A stretch of 20,056 nt of DNA from RGIG4079 sp045576735 (GCA_045576735.1 JAZNGZ010000096.1:1-20056), one strand, 5' to 3'. Shown: positions 8,501 through 15,938, numbered from the stretch's first letter. The notes: generated by a model not told the origin, from the sequence alone. Numbers and translations: made by a program.

Positions 8501-9191
8501 GTGTTTGACCTGAAAGAGTGCGACCGCTTTCGGTAAGGGTTACTGAAAGCATCAATGGTACTCGTTGCTGCTCCATTTCCATGGCTTGACGAGCTGCATA
8601 TACTGCAGCTTTGGCATTGAGAGTGTCGAAGATTGTTTCGACTAAAAGTAAATCAACACCACCTTTTATTAATGCACGAATTTGCATGATGTAGGTATTG
8701 ACAAGCGTGTCCCAATTAACCGATTCGTCATTGAGCGAAGATGCCATTGACAATGACTTGCTTGTCGGTCCCACGCTGCCGGCAACCCAACATTGCTTGT
8801 CGCAATTCTTTGCCATAAACTCATCAGCCGCCTCGCGTGCTACCTTAGCGGCAGCCATGTTTATCGTTTCCACTTCATTTTCGAGAGCATAGTCGGATAA
8901 CGAAAAACGATTTGAATTAAATGAATTGGTCTCAATGATTTCGGCACCTGCATTGAGATATTGTAGGTGAATATCCTTTATCACATGTGGCGCTGTGAGG
9001 CAAAGCACATCGTTACACCCTTTGAGATTGCAACTCCATGATGAATACTTGCCGCCTCTGAAATCCCTTTCGCTAAGATTGCATTGCTGAATCATTGTGC
9101 CCATCGCGCCATCAAGGATAATTATGCGTTTAGAAGCCTCTTTGATTAAACTGAGGGAACGAGGGCTGTAACTCAATTCATTAATATACAT
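5598..9191 (-). CDS. metH: Cobalamin-dependent methionine synthase MetH
   Basis: MetH transfers the methyl group of 5-methyl-tetrahydrofolate via methylcobalamin to homocysteine, giving methionine in the cytoplasm. The 1197-residue product is full length (E. coli about 1227). Homocysteine domain: LDGAMGTMIQ at 26-35, zinc ligands Cys250 (GLNCGFG), Cys312 and Cys313 (GGCCGTTP). Pterin domain: NVGERCNVAGSRKF from 362, with DSSKWEV near 438-444 and DPN near 526-528. Cap and cobalamin domain: DVHDIG at 767-772 with the axial ligand His769, SGLI near 814, GGATAS at 843-848. Reactivation domain: ends with the AdoMet motif RPAIGY at 1140-1145. The linker before the cobalamin domain (about 745-757) carries a low-complexity insert encoded by a tctcaac mini-repeat. 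ATG at 9191 follows a consensus promoter closely, leaving a leader of some 15-20 bases with no room for a SAM or cobalamin riboswitch. Confidence 0.99.
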   Translation of the reverse strand: MYINELSYSPRSLSLIKEASKRIIILDGAMGTMIQQCNLSERDFRGGKYSSWSCNLKGCNDVLCLTAPHVIKDIHLQYLNAGAEIIETNSFNSNRFSLSDYALENEVETINMAAAKVAREAADEFMAKNCDKQCWVAGSVGPTSKSLSMASSLNDESVNWDTLVNTYIMQIRALIKGGVDLLLVETIFDTLNAKAAVYAARQAMEMEQQRVPLMLSVTLTESGRTLSGQTLEAFIASISHCEPLSIGLNCGFGPDTMTPHIEALQSIPFAVSMHANAGLPNEMGEYDETPATMAQKVAPIIKNGWVNIIGGCCGTTPAHIKAIAETVKENSGKIKEIKTPNSQCVLAGLEAMEISPERNFVNVGERCNVAGSRKFLRLINEGNISEALQIAETQVDAGAQIIDINMDDAMLDAEKEMAQFITKLGSEPQTARVPFMIDSSKWEVITSALKLVQGKPIVNSISLKEGEDAFVAKALHIREMGAAVVVMAFDEDGQADTYQRRIDICSRAYNILTSKVGFNAYDIIFDPNILAVATGIEQHNSYAVDFINATKWIKQNLPGAKVSGGVSNLSFSFRGNNYIREAMHALFLYHAIKVGMDMAIVNAASLMPVDEIPHDVRNAIEDVLFNRDEEATARLIEVAQRVKAEKSGEKSASIVNVVTESLSPQQRIEQILIKGSADDMTTPLHDILSQNESPIGIINDVLMPAMNKVGQLFAEGKLFLPQVVKSAQTMKRAVDILTPIIEEEKTLNHQTSTLNSKKIVLATVKGDVHDIGKNIVAVILSCNGYDVIDMGVMVPAEDIIAKANEVNADFIALSGLITPSLDEMCHVARLMEQHHMSIPLLIGGATASEMHTAVKIAPCYNHPVVYIKDAAMIPAEIEALTDENRSDEFIANHYARQQVLRQEHALSSPSISIEEARKLKFEYGTDVEPITPKQLGQHDISIKVSQIRHLINWRAFFAVWKLDASFAEIANLNGCDHCRAQWLAAVPQEHRGKAAEAMQLYKEANRALDYLEKELPDGLTARVVLMPAGSDNEDIIYRHNDTEYVLPTPRQLHGEAPLLSLADYIKPIEKNDQLCDWIGAFAVTAGLKLQEIINKKREAGDEFKALLYQALADRLAEAATECTYHTVRESLWGFTAKGIRPAIGYSSLPDQRLVFVADKVLKYSEIGISLSENGALYPVASTTGYIISHPHARYFII

Positions 9192-9214
9192 AATAGTGTA
9201 GTATTTATTGACTG

Positions 9215-9245
9215 CAAAGTTATTTATTTTAAATAAAAAAACAAA
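9215..9245 (-). promoter_or_regulatory. Consensus promoter of metH
   Basis: On the minus strand TTTG (9242-9245), a 19-base spacer and TAACTTTG (9215-9222) match the Bacteroidetes sigma-factor consensus in full. The predicted transcript starts near 9207, only about 15-20 bases before the metH ATG. Confidence 0.75.
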
Positions 9246-9300
9246 GAACTAATTTATTGAAATAGTCTTTATATAGGGGTAGACTTTTAAAGTGTTTTTA

Positions 9301-9351
9301 GAGAAAAAAGAAACCTTGAGAGACTATAATCATCATTTAGCCCCTCAAGGT
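9301..9351 (-). terminator. Terminator after the secreted-protein gene
   Basis: accttgag (9313-9320) pairs with ctcaaggt (9344-9351) over a 23-base loop. On the minus strand the stem is followed by TTTCTTTTTTCTC (plus-strand 9300-9312), ending the muramidase/secreted-protein transcript before the metH promoter. Confidence 0.6.
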
Positions 9352-9371
9352 AAAATTGCTATAGCTCGATT

Positions 9372-9962
9372 TTAGAATTTAGGAAGAGGTAACTTGGTGA
9401 TATTTTCATACCATTCGCTTCTAAGCGATTGGATTGACTTCATGAAAGGAATAATGTCGTCGCCATATGCTCTACGTGAATAAAAGTATAAAACGTTAGC
9501 TTTAATCCCGTTTATTGTGACGTCTTTGTAGTAATGAATGTCGGCTTCCACAAAATTAAGTTTGTCGTTTTTGCTGTCGCTTACAATGAAATCAAGGATA
9601 TATTCGCCATTATTTTCTGCAACAATGTAACGGCACACTTGATCAGTCTTTTTTCGCTTTTCTAATTCTTCGATTTTTGCTTGTATTGCAAATTCGCTAT
9701 TATAAGGAGCGTCGCCATAAAATATTACACCAATAGTAAACATTTGATTGTAATTGTCAAAAGTTTCCCCCTCGGGAAGATATTCTTGCAGATAATAAAA
9801 ATCATAGGGATGAGTGCTCCACGCAAATTTATATTCGGTATCACAAAATTTAATTGACTTCCCCATATCGAAATATTCGACTGAAGAATCGGTCGAGTTA
9901 TTTTGTGCTAATGATGACAATGAAGTAATCATTACAAATAAAAATATGACAAATTTATTCAT
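9372..9962 (-). CDS. Secreted protein of unknown function
   Basis: I do not recognise this 196-residue protein. It begins with a clear signal peptide (MNKFVIFLFVMITSLSSLAQ, with cleavage likely after Ala19 or Gln20), so it is exported to the periplasm or beyond; there is no lipobox cysteine. The mature part is rich in Tyr, Phe, Asp and Glu. A charged segment KIEELEKRKK lies at about 96-105, followed by alternating hydrophobic strands (YILDFIVSD, ADIHYYKDVTI, ANVLYFYSRR) suggesting a mixed alpha/beta fold. Only two cysteines occur, near 40 and 110. It lies 26 bases after the N-acetylmuramidase gene on the same strand, and a terminator follows, so the two are probably co-transcribed. A role linked to the cell wall enzyme is possible but not shown. 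ATG at 9962 is the natural start. Confidence 0.85.
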   Translation of the reverse strand: MNKFVIFLFVMITSLSSLAQNNSTDSSVEYFDMGKSIKFCDTEYKFAWSTHPYDFYYLQEYLPEGETFDNYNQMFTIGVIFYGDAPYNSEFAIQAKIEELEKRKKTDQVCRYIVAENNGEYILDFIVSDSKNDKLNFVEADIHYYKDVTINGIKANVLYFYSRRAYGDDIIPFMKSIQSLRSEWYENITKLPLPKF

Positions 9963-9988
9963 TAAAGACTGTTTTTATGGGATTACTA

Positions 9989-10750
9989 TTATTGATTTTT
10001 ATATTTGTTGTAGGCTTTTGCCATGCGGGTGTGGTATCCACGTTTAGCATAGCTGGGACCATTGTATCGAGAGGCAAAACCAGCCCAATTTTTAGCTTTG
10101 AGATATTTTACCATGTCGGTGTTGGTGATGAGTTTGGCAAAAAGATTTAATTGGTCGCGTTCCGAACGACACATCAATTCGAAAAATTCGTCGGCGCTTT
10201 TTGTCTCACATATTTTCCAATTAAAACCTCCTATTTGAAACATCCCCCAGAAACAGCCATAGATGCCTAAATCATTGTTGACACTTCGCAATGCTTCAAA
10301 TCTAGCCCACTCAGTGGCTTGTTGAGAGCCATACTTCTTACGGCTAGCGCTCCATATTTCGGGGTGACTTTTGCGATAACTAGATAACTTTACACCAAGT
10401 TTTGGAGCATATTTGTTTACTATCGACATGTCATAATTTATGATAGGTTTACCGGGAACCCAAAATCCCTCGTGGGCTTGTCCGGCTTCAATCTCCACCA
10501 CCGCTTTTATTGCCGCCACTTCAATTCCCAATTGCTCGGCAACCTCTTGATAGTCTTTCTCAGTTAGGGATTGGGATGAGTATTGAGATGTTGTTGATAT
10601 AGTTGAGTCGGAGCAGTTGGTTGTGCATTTGGTAGAATCGCTACAAGGATTGGTTGTAGCGGAATTTGAAGGACTATTGTTACAAGCATATCCCGATAGG
10701 GCTATTATCGCGCCTAGGGCCAAAAGGGGAGTCGCAAAAACTTTTTTCAT
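9989..10750 (-). CDS. Lipoprotein N-acetylmuramidase (DUF3380-type lysozyme-like)
   Basis: Peptidoglycan hydrolase of the N-acetylmuramidase family (PF11860 type), best known from phage endolysins, which cut the MurNAc-GlcNAc bond. From ATG 10750 it has 253 residues: a signal peptide (MKKVFATPLLALGAII) ending in GYAC with a probable lipidated Cys23 (an imperfect lipobox), a Ser/Thr/Asn-rich low-complexity linker with several cysteines (about 24-62), then the catalytic domain. The domain has the expected acidic region VVEIEAGQAHEGF (84-96; Glu88 or Glu86 is the likely catalytic residue), WGMFQIGGFNW (168-178), and ASRYNGPSYAKRGYHTRMAKAY near the C-terminus. A longer frame starts at TTG 10777, but ATG 10750 begins the signal peptide. 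There are no holin or other phage genes nearby, and the lipoprotein signal suggests a cell-envelope role in wall remodelling or attack on other bacteria. First gene of a pair with the one ending at 9372. Confidence 0.9.
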   Translation of the reverse strand: MKKVFATPLLALGAIIALSGYACNNSPSNSATTNPCSDSTKCTTNCSDSTISTTSQYSSQSLTEKDYQEVAEQLGIEVAAIKAVVEIEAGQAHEGFWVPGKPIINYDMSIVNKYAPKLGVKLSSYRKSHPEIWSASRKKYGSQQATEWARFEALRSVNNDLGIYGCFWGMFQIGGFNWKICETKSADEFFELMCRSERDQLNLFAKLITNTDMVKYLKAKNWAGFASRYNGPSYAKRGYHTRMAKAYNKYKNQ

Positions 10751-10817
10751 AAAAGATGTAGTATATATTCCAAACAAAAGAGGAAACGGATAAGTTATAA
10801 GATTTTCAATAAATCGC

Positions 10818-10858
10818 CATAAAGGAAAGTCGCAATTATGTTGCGGCTTTCCTTTATG
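10818..10858 (-). terminator. Strong hairpin terminator of pepD
   Basis: A very long stem: cataaaggaaag (10818-10829) with ctttcctttatg (10847-10858), a U-G wobble, and cgcaa/ttgcg closing a 5-base loop, 18 pairs in all. It lies 24 bases past the pepD stop. The T tail is weak (GCGATTTATT on the minus strand). Confidence 0.75.
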
Positions 10859-10881
10859 ATGATTATAGATATGAGAATGTA

Positions 10882-12342
10882 TTACTTATTAAGGTCGGCC
10901 ACTTTCTTTAATACAAGTGAAAGTTGACCCCAGAAACGTTCTACTGCAGGAATGTGCATTCTTTCTTTTGGAGAGTGAACATCTTTCAATGTCGGGCCAA
11001 ATGAAACCATGTCGAGGTGTGGGTATTTTTGCAAGAAAAGACCACATTCAAGACCTGCATGGATAGCTTTGATTGCAGGAGTGATGTCATAAAGCTCTTT
11101 GTAAGCATCGCGAGCAATTTCCATGATAGGAGATTTCATGTTAGGAGCCCAACCGGGGTAGCCATCGCCATGAGTAACTTTAGCACCTGCAAGGGCAAAC
11201 ACAGCTTCAACTTGGTGAGCGATATCCCATTTGCGAGAGTCAACCGAGCTGCGTTGGCTTGTGGTAACGAGAATTTCGTTGCCGGGGAGCATTTTAACTG
11301 ATGCGAGGTTGGTAGAAGTTTCAACAAGACCTTCGAGGTCGCGGCTCATTGAAATCACACCGTGAGGAGCGCAATAGAGAGCATTGATGAGCTTCACAGC
11401 AGTGTCGTTGTCGATGCATTGTTGAGGAGTGTCAACGCTTTCGAGAGTGAGTTTGAGGTCGGGTTCTACTCCGGCATATTCAAATTCTACATCAGCGATG
11501 TAATTGTTAAAAGCAACACGCACATCTTCTTTAGTGGCTTTGTCGACACCAATCACAGCCGATGCAGCGCGAGGAATAGCATTGCGCAAGTTGCCACCTT
11601 CGATTTCCACTAACGTCAACTCTTGCGATTGAGCCACTTGCCAAATGAAACGAGCAAGAAGTTTGTTGGCATTAGCACGACCTAAATGAATGTCGCAACC
11701 TGAGTGTCCACCTTGGCCATCGGCAACAGCGATTTTGAGATATTGTTTTTCTTGAGGAGCTGCTTGAGGAGTGTAGCTAAATGTACAAGTAGTATCAACA
11801 CCACCGGCACAACCTACGAAGATTTCAGCATCGTCCTCAGAGTCGAGGTTAAGAAGGATTGAACCTGAAATCATATTTTCGCCAAGATTGTTAGCTCCGG
11901 TCAAGCCTGTTTCTTCATCAACGGTAAACAATGCTTCGAGTGGACCATGAACAAGAGTGTTGTCAACTAAGGCAGCGAGAGCACCGGCCATACCTATACC
12001 ATTGTCAGCGCCGAGAGTAGTGCCGTTAGCCCACACCCATTCGCCATCAACGCGAGTGGTGATAGGAGTGTTTTCGAAATCAAATGTTGGGTCGTTTGAT
12101 TCACACACCATGTCCATGTGAGCTTGAAGAATGATGCCGGGAGCATTTTCGTGTCCGGGAGTAGCAGGTTTGCTCATAACCACGTTGCCAATCTCGTCGG
12201 TTTTAACCGCGATATTGTTTTTAGCGGCAAAGTCGAGAAGCCATTGACGTATTTTCCCTTCTTTTTTAGAAGGACGAGGTACTTGTGTTATTTCGTCGAA
12301 AATCGACCAAATCAATGCGGGTTTTAAATCTTTTAGAGTCAT
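10882..12342 (-). CDS. pepD: Aminoacyl-histidine dipeptidase PepD (M20 family)
   Basis: Cytosolic zinc dipeptidase of the M20C family (beta-Ala-His dipeptidase, peptidase D) that splits dipeptides such as Xaa-His. The 486-residue product has the usual length. Expected metal ligands and catalytic residues are present: His75 in QAHMDMV, the bridging Asp113 in GADNGIG, catalytic Glu143 and ligand Glu144 in DEETGL, Asp167 in NLDSEDD, and His428 in AIHAGLECG. The dimerisation insert carries GGHSGCDIHLGRANA (211-225) and the C-terminus SFGPTLKDVHSPKERM, both typical. ATG 12342 gives MTLKDLKPALIW, a normal start. It is transcribed alone, away from the divergent small membrane protein gene, and ends at a strong hairpin. 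I found no full consensus promoter on the minus strand in 12343-12453. Confidence 0.97.
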   Translation of the reverse strand: MTLKDLKPALIWSIFDEITQVPRPSKKEGKIRQWLLDFAAKNNIAVKTDEIGNVVMSKPATPGHENAPGIILQAHMDMVCESNDPTFDFENTPITTRVDGEWVWANGTTLGADNGIGMAGALAALVDNTLVHGPLEALFTVDEETGLTGANNLGENMISGSILLNLDSEDDAEIFVGCAGGVDTTCTFSYTPQAAPQEKQYLKIAVADGQGGHSGCDIHLGRANANKLLARFIWQVAQSQELTLVEIEGGNLRNAIPRAASAVIGVDKATKEDVRVAFNNYIADVEFEYAGVEPDLKLTLESVDTPQQCIDNDTAVKLINALYCAPHGVISMSRDLEGLVETSTNLASVKMLPGNEILVTTSQRSSVDSRKWDIAHQVEAVFALAGAKVTHGDGYPGWAPNMKSPIMEIARDAYKELYDITPAIKAIHAGLECGLFLQKYPHLDMVSFGPTLKDVHSPKERMHIPAVERFWGQLSLVLKKVADLNK

Positions 12343-12452
12343 ATTTTTTGTGTTTAATAAGTGAGTTTTACGACTTAAAAAAATTGTAACGATGGAAAAT
12401 TATGTTAAAAATGTTACAAATCGCTCACTAAGTTACAAAATAAAATTTATAT

Positions 12453-12486
12453 ATTGCAAATATTTAGGATTCCTTTCATATATTTG
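12453..12486 (+). promoter_or_regulatory. Candidate promoter of the small-protein/OmpH-like operon
   Basis: TATATTTG (12479-12486) matches the -7 consensus TAnnTTTG exactly; ATTG (12453-12456) lies upstream with a 22-base spacer, slightly long. It leaves about 18 bases of leader before the ATG at 12511 and argues against the upstream start at 12454. Confidence 0.45.
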
Positions 12487-12510
12487 TACCGCGAAAACGC
12501 ATTTTATGTA

Positions 12511-12678
12511 ATGAAAATCGTAGTTATTTCGATAATATTGTTGGCTATTGCCATTGTTTTGATGGCTGTAAAAGTGATATTTGTGAAAAATGGTAAATTT
12601 CCCTCCTCACATGTTCACGACAATGAAGCACTACGAAATAAAGATATAAAATGCACATCGTGTGATGATAAAAAATAA
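12511..12678 (+). CDS. Small single-pass membrane protein with CxxC tail
   Basis: A 55-residue protein starting MKIVVISI, with one transmembrane segment (about residues 2-25) and a short soluble tail containing KNGKFPSSHVHDNEALRNK and ending IKCTSCDDKK. The tail pattern, KNG-FP-(S/N)-HV-N-AL followed by a cysteine-containing end, resembles small conserved membrane proteins I recall from Bacteroidetes, but I know no function. The CxxC pair (about 48-51) could bind a metal or be redox active; this is speculation. A longer frame begins at 12454, but the probable -7 box at 12479-12486 lies inside it, so ATG 12511 is preferred. The gene is followed after 33 bases by the OmpH-like gene on the same strand, implying one transcript. 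Confidence 0.7.
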   Translation: MKIVVISIILLAIAIVLMAVKVIFVKNGKFPSSHVHDNEALRNKDIKCTSCDDKK

Positions 12679-12711
12679 TAGTAAAAATAACATAGAAATT
12701 AAAACGCTAGT

Positions 12712-13359
12712 ATGAAAAAAATAGCACTTTTAGCAGGTGTAGCTTTGCTTTTGTCGGCTACAATGTCATGCTCATCAGATGGAGCTAAAACGTCAACAGA
12801 TAAAAATGACACAACAGTTGTGAAAAAAAGTGATCCATTTGAGGCAAAAACAAATATTCGCTACATCGATATGGATTCAATCTCAGAGAATTATCATCTT
12901 GCGAAAGATTATAAAGAATGGTTGATTTCTAAAAATCAATCGCTTGAAAATCAAATTAAAGGAGTCTACACTGAGGTAAAAAACTTTGAAGCTGCTTGTA
13001 ATAAAAAAATGCAATCTAATCAATATCTTACCGAAGAGAGCTATAAAGCCGATATGCAAAAAGGTCAGACTATGGCAATGAATGCGGCTAAGAAAGAGCA
13101 AGAATTAAGACTTAAAGCAACTGAAGAAGATAATAAATGGCAAAAACAACTTCTTGACTCAATCAATTCTTATGTGATTGATTATAACAAGGAGAAAAAA
13201 TATGATGCTATTCTTTTCAAATCGGCAGGGGTATATTTCAACCTTTCATTAGATATTACTGATGAAATTGTAGAAGGATTGAACGAACGTTATAATAAAG
13301 TAGAATCTAAAAAAGAGGAAGCTAAAACCGAAAAAACAGATACTACAAGTAATAAATAA
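12712..13359 (+). CDS. OmpH/Skp-like periplasmic lipoprotein
   Basis: 215 residues with a lipoprotein signal (MKKIALLAGVALLLSATMSC; Cys20 is the lipidation site), a short charged linker, then a segment typical of OmpH/Skp-family proteins in Bacteroidetes: IRYIDMDSISENYHLAKDYKEWL (about 49-71), a long coiled-coil stretch rich in Lys, Glu and Gln (about 72-145), and a closing region YDAILFKSAGVYFNLSLDITDEIVEGLNERY. The C-terminus is a charged Lys/Glu/Thr tail. Skp is a periplasmic holdase chaperone for outer-membrane proteins; that this lipid-anchored version does the same is inferred from family. It is the second gene of the operon beginning at 12511 and ends at a strong hairpin. Confidence 0.85.
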   Translation: MKKIALLAGVALLLSATMSCSSDGAKTSTDKNDTTVVKKSDPFEAKTNIRYIDMDSISENYHLAKDYKEWLISKNQSLENQIKGVYTEVKNFEAACNKKMQSNQYLTEESYKADMQKGQTMAMNAAKKEQELRLKATEEDNKWQKQLLDSINSYVIDYNKEKKYDAILFKSAGVYFNLSLDITDEIVEGLNERYNKVESKKEEAKTEKTDTTSNK

Positions 13360-13382
13360 TATAACTGATTTATTATAAAACA

Positions 13383-13420
13383 AACGAGGAGCACCGTATG
13401 TAATTATGGTGCTCCTCGTT
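13383..13420. terminator. Bidirectional hairpin terminator between convergent genes
   Basis: AACGAGGAGCACC (13383-13395) pairs perfectly with GGTGCTCCTCGTT (13408-13420) over a 12-base loop. It lies between the OmpH-like gene (plus) and the GNAT-like gene (minus) and can serve both; T-rich bases (gttta) follow on the plus side, and tttgtttta on the minus side. Confidence 0.8.
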
Positions 13421-13461
13421 GTTTATGAGAGTATGTTATTAAAATCGATTCTTGAGGGAGT

Positions 13462-14406
13462 TTAATCTAGAGTGAGTTGATAGGAGTTGTAAACGATAGC
13501 TCTGCCCCCCATGCCACACTTTTGGGTTATTAATCCGTGGTTGAGATAATGACCGTCATCTTCGTTAGAGGTTCCGAAATCGAAATAACGGCATTGCCCC
13601 GATTCATATTCTATGATATAGTTGAAAAGCAGTGGAAGGGCTTTTAATTCCTTGCCATGTGCCGATGCAGCTATATATTGTGCATGCGCAACGGTGTGAG
13701 TGAAAAACATTACCACTCCAGCTACAATCTCACCATTGTGAGTGGCTGTGTATAATTTAATGTTGTTAGGAAAACGATTGTGTAATAGTTTTATTTCGTC
13801 GATTGAGTGCACCGGCTTTGTGTTGTGACACTCTTTAAGCATTTCGCTTAATATGTTCCAGTATCCTTCATAATCGTCCGATTCAGAAACACTCACACCA
13901 TTGGCTACGGCATATTTAATCCCTCGACGAGCATTTTCGTTAAATAGCACTCTTGTAGAGTCGAGTGGGATAGTGGTTGATACTTGAGTGGATTGTATTA
14001 TTCCATTATTGCGGAATATGGCATACAAATCCTCCTCGGCTGGATAGCGGTGATAGATGTGTGGCGTGGGTTTGTATATGATATGTTTAACCCCGATAGT
14101 CGATAGATACTCGTTCATCAATTGCCACACTTCAAGCATGGTGCTTGCAGTGAACCCTTTCACCGGTGTTATCCATCCTCCATAGGTAAGGCCTTGGTGT
14201 GAATATAAAGTGTTGCCATTTACATTGGCGGGTAATATGGCGATAATACGTTGGGTATCGTCAAAACACATCAACGAGCTATCGTTGAAGCGATCGCTAT
14301 GGTATTCCATAAAATCGCGTAGATGTAAAAACGTGCCGTTTTTCGACGTTGTTACAAAGTTGTTCCAACGTTCCTTAAAATCATATGTGTATTTTATAAT
14401 TTTCAT
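13462..14406 (-). CDS. GNAT/FemAB-like acyltransferase family protein
   Basis: 314 residues with the two-lobed layout of FemAB-like/Acetyltransf_6 GNAT proteins. N-terminal lobe: WNNFVTTSKNGTFLHLRDFMEYHSDRF (about 14-40), SHQGLTYGGWI (69-79). Middle: ENARRGIKYAVANGVSVSES (about 156-175). Acyl-binding core: KLYTATHNGEIVAGVVMFF and AQYIAASAHGKELKALPLLF, then YFDFGTSNEDDGHYLNHGL. No signal peptide or membrane segment, so cytoplasmic. The family acylates or adds amino acids to small molecules and cell-envelope precursors; the substrate here is unknown. ATG 14406 is the natural start, and a TATTTTTG element at 14415-14422 may be its -7 box, although very close to the start. Monocistronic, convergent with the OmpH-like operon. 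Confidence 0.8.
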   Translation of the reverse strand: MKIIKYTYDFKERWNNFVTTSKNGTFLHLRDFMEYHSDRFNDSSLMCFDDTQRIIAILPANVNGNTLYSHQGLTYGGWITPVKGFTASTMLEVWQLMNEYLSTIGVKHIIYKPTPHIYHRYPAEEDLYAIFRNNGIIQSTQVSTTIPLDSTRVLFNENARRGIKYAVANGVSVSESDDYEGYWNILSEMLKECHNTKPVHSIDEIKLLHNRFPNNIKLYTATHNGEIVAGVVMFFTHTVAHAQYIAASAHGKELKALPLLFNYIIEYESGQCRYFDFGTSNEDDGHYLNHGLITQKCGMGGRAIVYNSYQLTLD

Positions 14407-14508
14407 TGCTTTTACAAAAATAACGCAATAAATGCAATTTTATTTGTTTTTGACGTTTAATTAGCTTTAAATAAATCAAAATGTTGGAAAATTACTAAAA
14501 AACGCAAA

Positions 14509-14528
14509 ATATGCATTTTGTTGCATAT
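14509..14528. promoter_or_regulatory. Inverted repeat upstream of the surface operon
   Basis: ATATGCA (14509-14515), a 6-base spacer TTTTGT, and TGCATAT (14522-14528) form a perfect inverted repeat about 130 bases before the first start of the operon. It could be an operator or hairpin. No complete consensus promoter was found in the A+T-rich 14407-14654 gap. Confidence 0.35.
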
Positions 14529-14654
14529 GGCTGCTTGCCCAGACGTAAGATTATTTTAACAAATTTTAAACAATTAATCATAATATTTCGCAAAAAAGAC
14601 GTTTTACTTTTAAGTGAAAGATTAAAAATTAATTTTTTAATACGAAAAAACATC

Positions 14655-15938
14655 ATGGATTCAACCATGAAACCTTACATACTGATTCTATTTATATTAA
14701 CTTCTTTAGTAGTATTTTCGCAAGAAAAAGTCGATTCGCTTCAGGTTTTCTTTCGTCAAGGAAAATCTGATATAGACTTAGCATTTAGCGAAAATGGTAG
14801 CCGCATTAATCCTTATGCACAAAAATTGCAATTGATTAATGCCGACTCATTATATAAGATTAATCGCATTGTTTATTTTGCCGGAGGATCTCCCGAGGGG
14901 AGTAGGGCAACAAATGCTCGCCTATCCAACGAACGTGCGGCATCGGTAGCAAACTATTTACATCAATATGCGCAATTTGAAGACTCTTTAGTGGCAGTTA
15001 ATCCTCAAAATGAGGATTGGAAAGGGTTGAAACGACTTGTTGAAGCGTCAAATATGACCGATAAGGCTAAAGTGTTGAAACTAATGGATCCTCTACCCGC
15101 TATTGACGATGAAGCAGCTTCTGAAGCTCTCAAAAAGAAACTCAAACAATTAAATAAAGGTCGCACTTGGAATTATATGTATCGCAATTTCTTCCCTCAA
15201 TTGCGTGGAGCGAAGTTATACATATATTATGAAGTAGTGGAAAAACCAGAACCGGTAGAGGAGAAAAAAGAAGAAATTGTGCCTGTTCCCGAGCCTATCG
15301 AAATCGTTCCTCCCGCCCCCAAGCCCGCACCAATGCCTCAACGCATACCCGAACCGGTAGTTGAACCTAAACCCGAGCCCGAACCTGCGCCTGTGTTGGA
15401 AACTCGATTTCTTGGAGTGAAAACCAACCTTTTATTCCTTGCAGGAACAATTGCCAATGTGGGCTTCGAATATGAATTTGCACCTCGTTGGTCGGTAGAT
15501 GTGCCCATCTACTATTCTCCATATGACTTATCCGACACTCGCAAGATACGTGTGCTTGCCACTCAACCCGAGGTGCGCTATTGGCTCTCAAAAGCCGGCG
15601 AAGGTCACTACTTTGGCGCTCATGGTCACATTGCAGGATTTAATGTGGCAATAAATGACCATGGCCGTTATCAAGACCCCGAGCGTCCATTATGGGGATT
15701 TGGCCTAGGATATGGTTATGCAATCAATTTTGGGGCAACTAAAAACTGGGGATTAGAATTCAATCTAGGATTAGGATTTGCCAATTACGAATACGAAGCA
15801 TTTTATAACCGTCCCAACGGACAAGTGTTCCGCACAGGCGAAGACTGGTATTGGGGTGTTACCCGTGCCGGCATTTCATTAACATATAAATGGTGGAAAC
15901 CGCGTAAATCATCGGTAGTGAAAGCGATAATTAAATAA
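14655..15938 (+). CDS. OmpA-like, proline-rich, DUF3575 outer-membrane protein
   Basis: 427 residues from ATG 14655 (ATG 14667 also fits). Order of parts: signal peptide (1-22, ending FSQ), an OmpA-C-like segment (about 30-105) with FFRQGKSDI and SPEGSRATNARLSNERAASVANYL split as SPEGSRATNARLSNERAA + SVANYL, a helical stretch, a Pro/Glu/Lys/Val-rich linker (about 197-247), and a DUF3575 domain (about 250-415) with amphipathic strands and many aromatic residues (RFLGVKTNLLFLAGTI, VGFEYEFAPRWSVDVPIYY, WGLEFNLGLGF) ending YKWWKP, as expected of an outer-membrane beta-barrel. DUF3575 genes often sit beside Bacteroidetes fimbrial genes. This is the first gene of a three-gene operon; its TAA overlaps the next ATG by one base. 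I infer an outer-membrane base or assembly partner. The upstream frame from 14511 adds 48 residues with no signal character and is rejected. Confidence 0.85.
   Translation: MDSTMKPYILILFILTSLVVFSQEKVDSLQVFFRQGKSDIDLAFSENGSRINPYAQKLQLINADSLYKINRIVYFAGGSPEGSRATNARLSNERAASVANYLHQYAQFEDSLVAVNPQNEDWKGLKRLVEASNMTDKAKVLKLMDPLPAIDDEAASEALKKKLKQLNKGRTWNYMYRNFFPQLRGAKLYIYYEVVEKPEPVEEKKEEIVPVPEPIEIVPPAPKPAPMPQRIPEPVVEPKPEPEPAPVLETRFLGVKTNLLFLAGTIANVGFEYEFAPRWSVDVPIYYSPYDLSDTRKIRVLATQPEVRYWLSKAGEGHYFGAHGHIAGFNVAINDHGRYQDPERPLWGFGLGYGYAINFGATKNWGLEFNLGLGFANYEYEAFYNRPNGQVFRTGEDWYWGVTRAGISLTYKWWKPRKSSVVKAIIK

Noticed and set aside
9192..9371. SAM or cobalamin riboswitch before metH
   Set aside because: A full promoter sits close to the start codon, and the upstream bases contain the terminator of the previous gene, with no conserved riboswitch core seen.
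12454..12510. 19-residue extension of the small membrane protein
   Set aside because: The probable -7 box lies inside it and the natural membrane-protein start is the ATG at 12511.
14511..14654. 48-residue extension of the DUF3575 protein
   Set aside because: The added residues are basic and lack signal features, while a normal signal peptide begins at 14655 or 14667.
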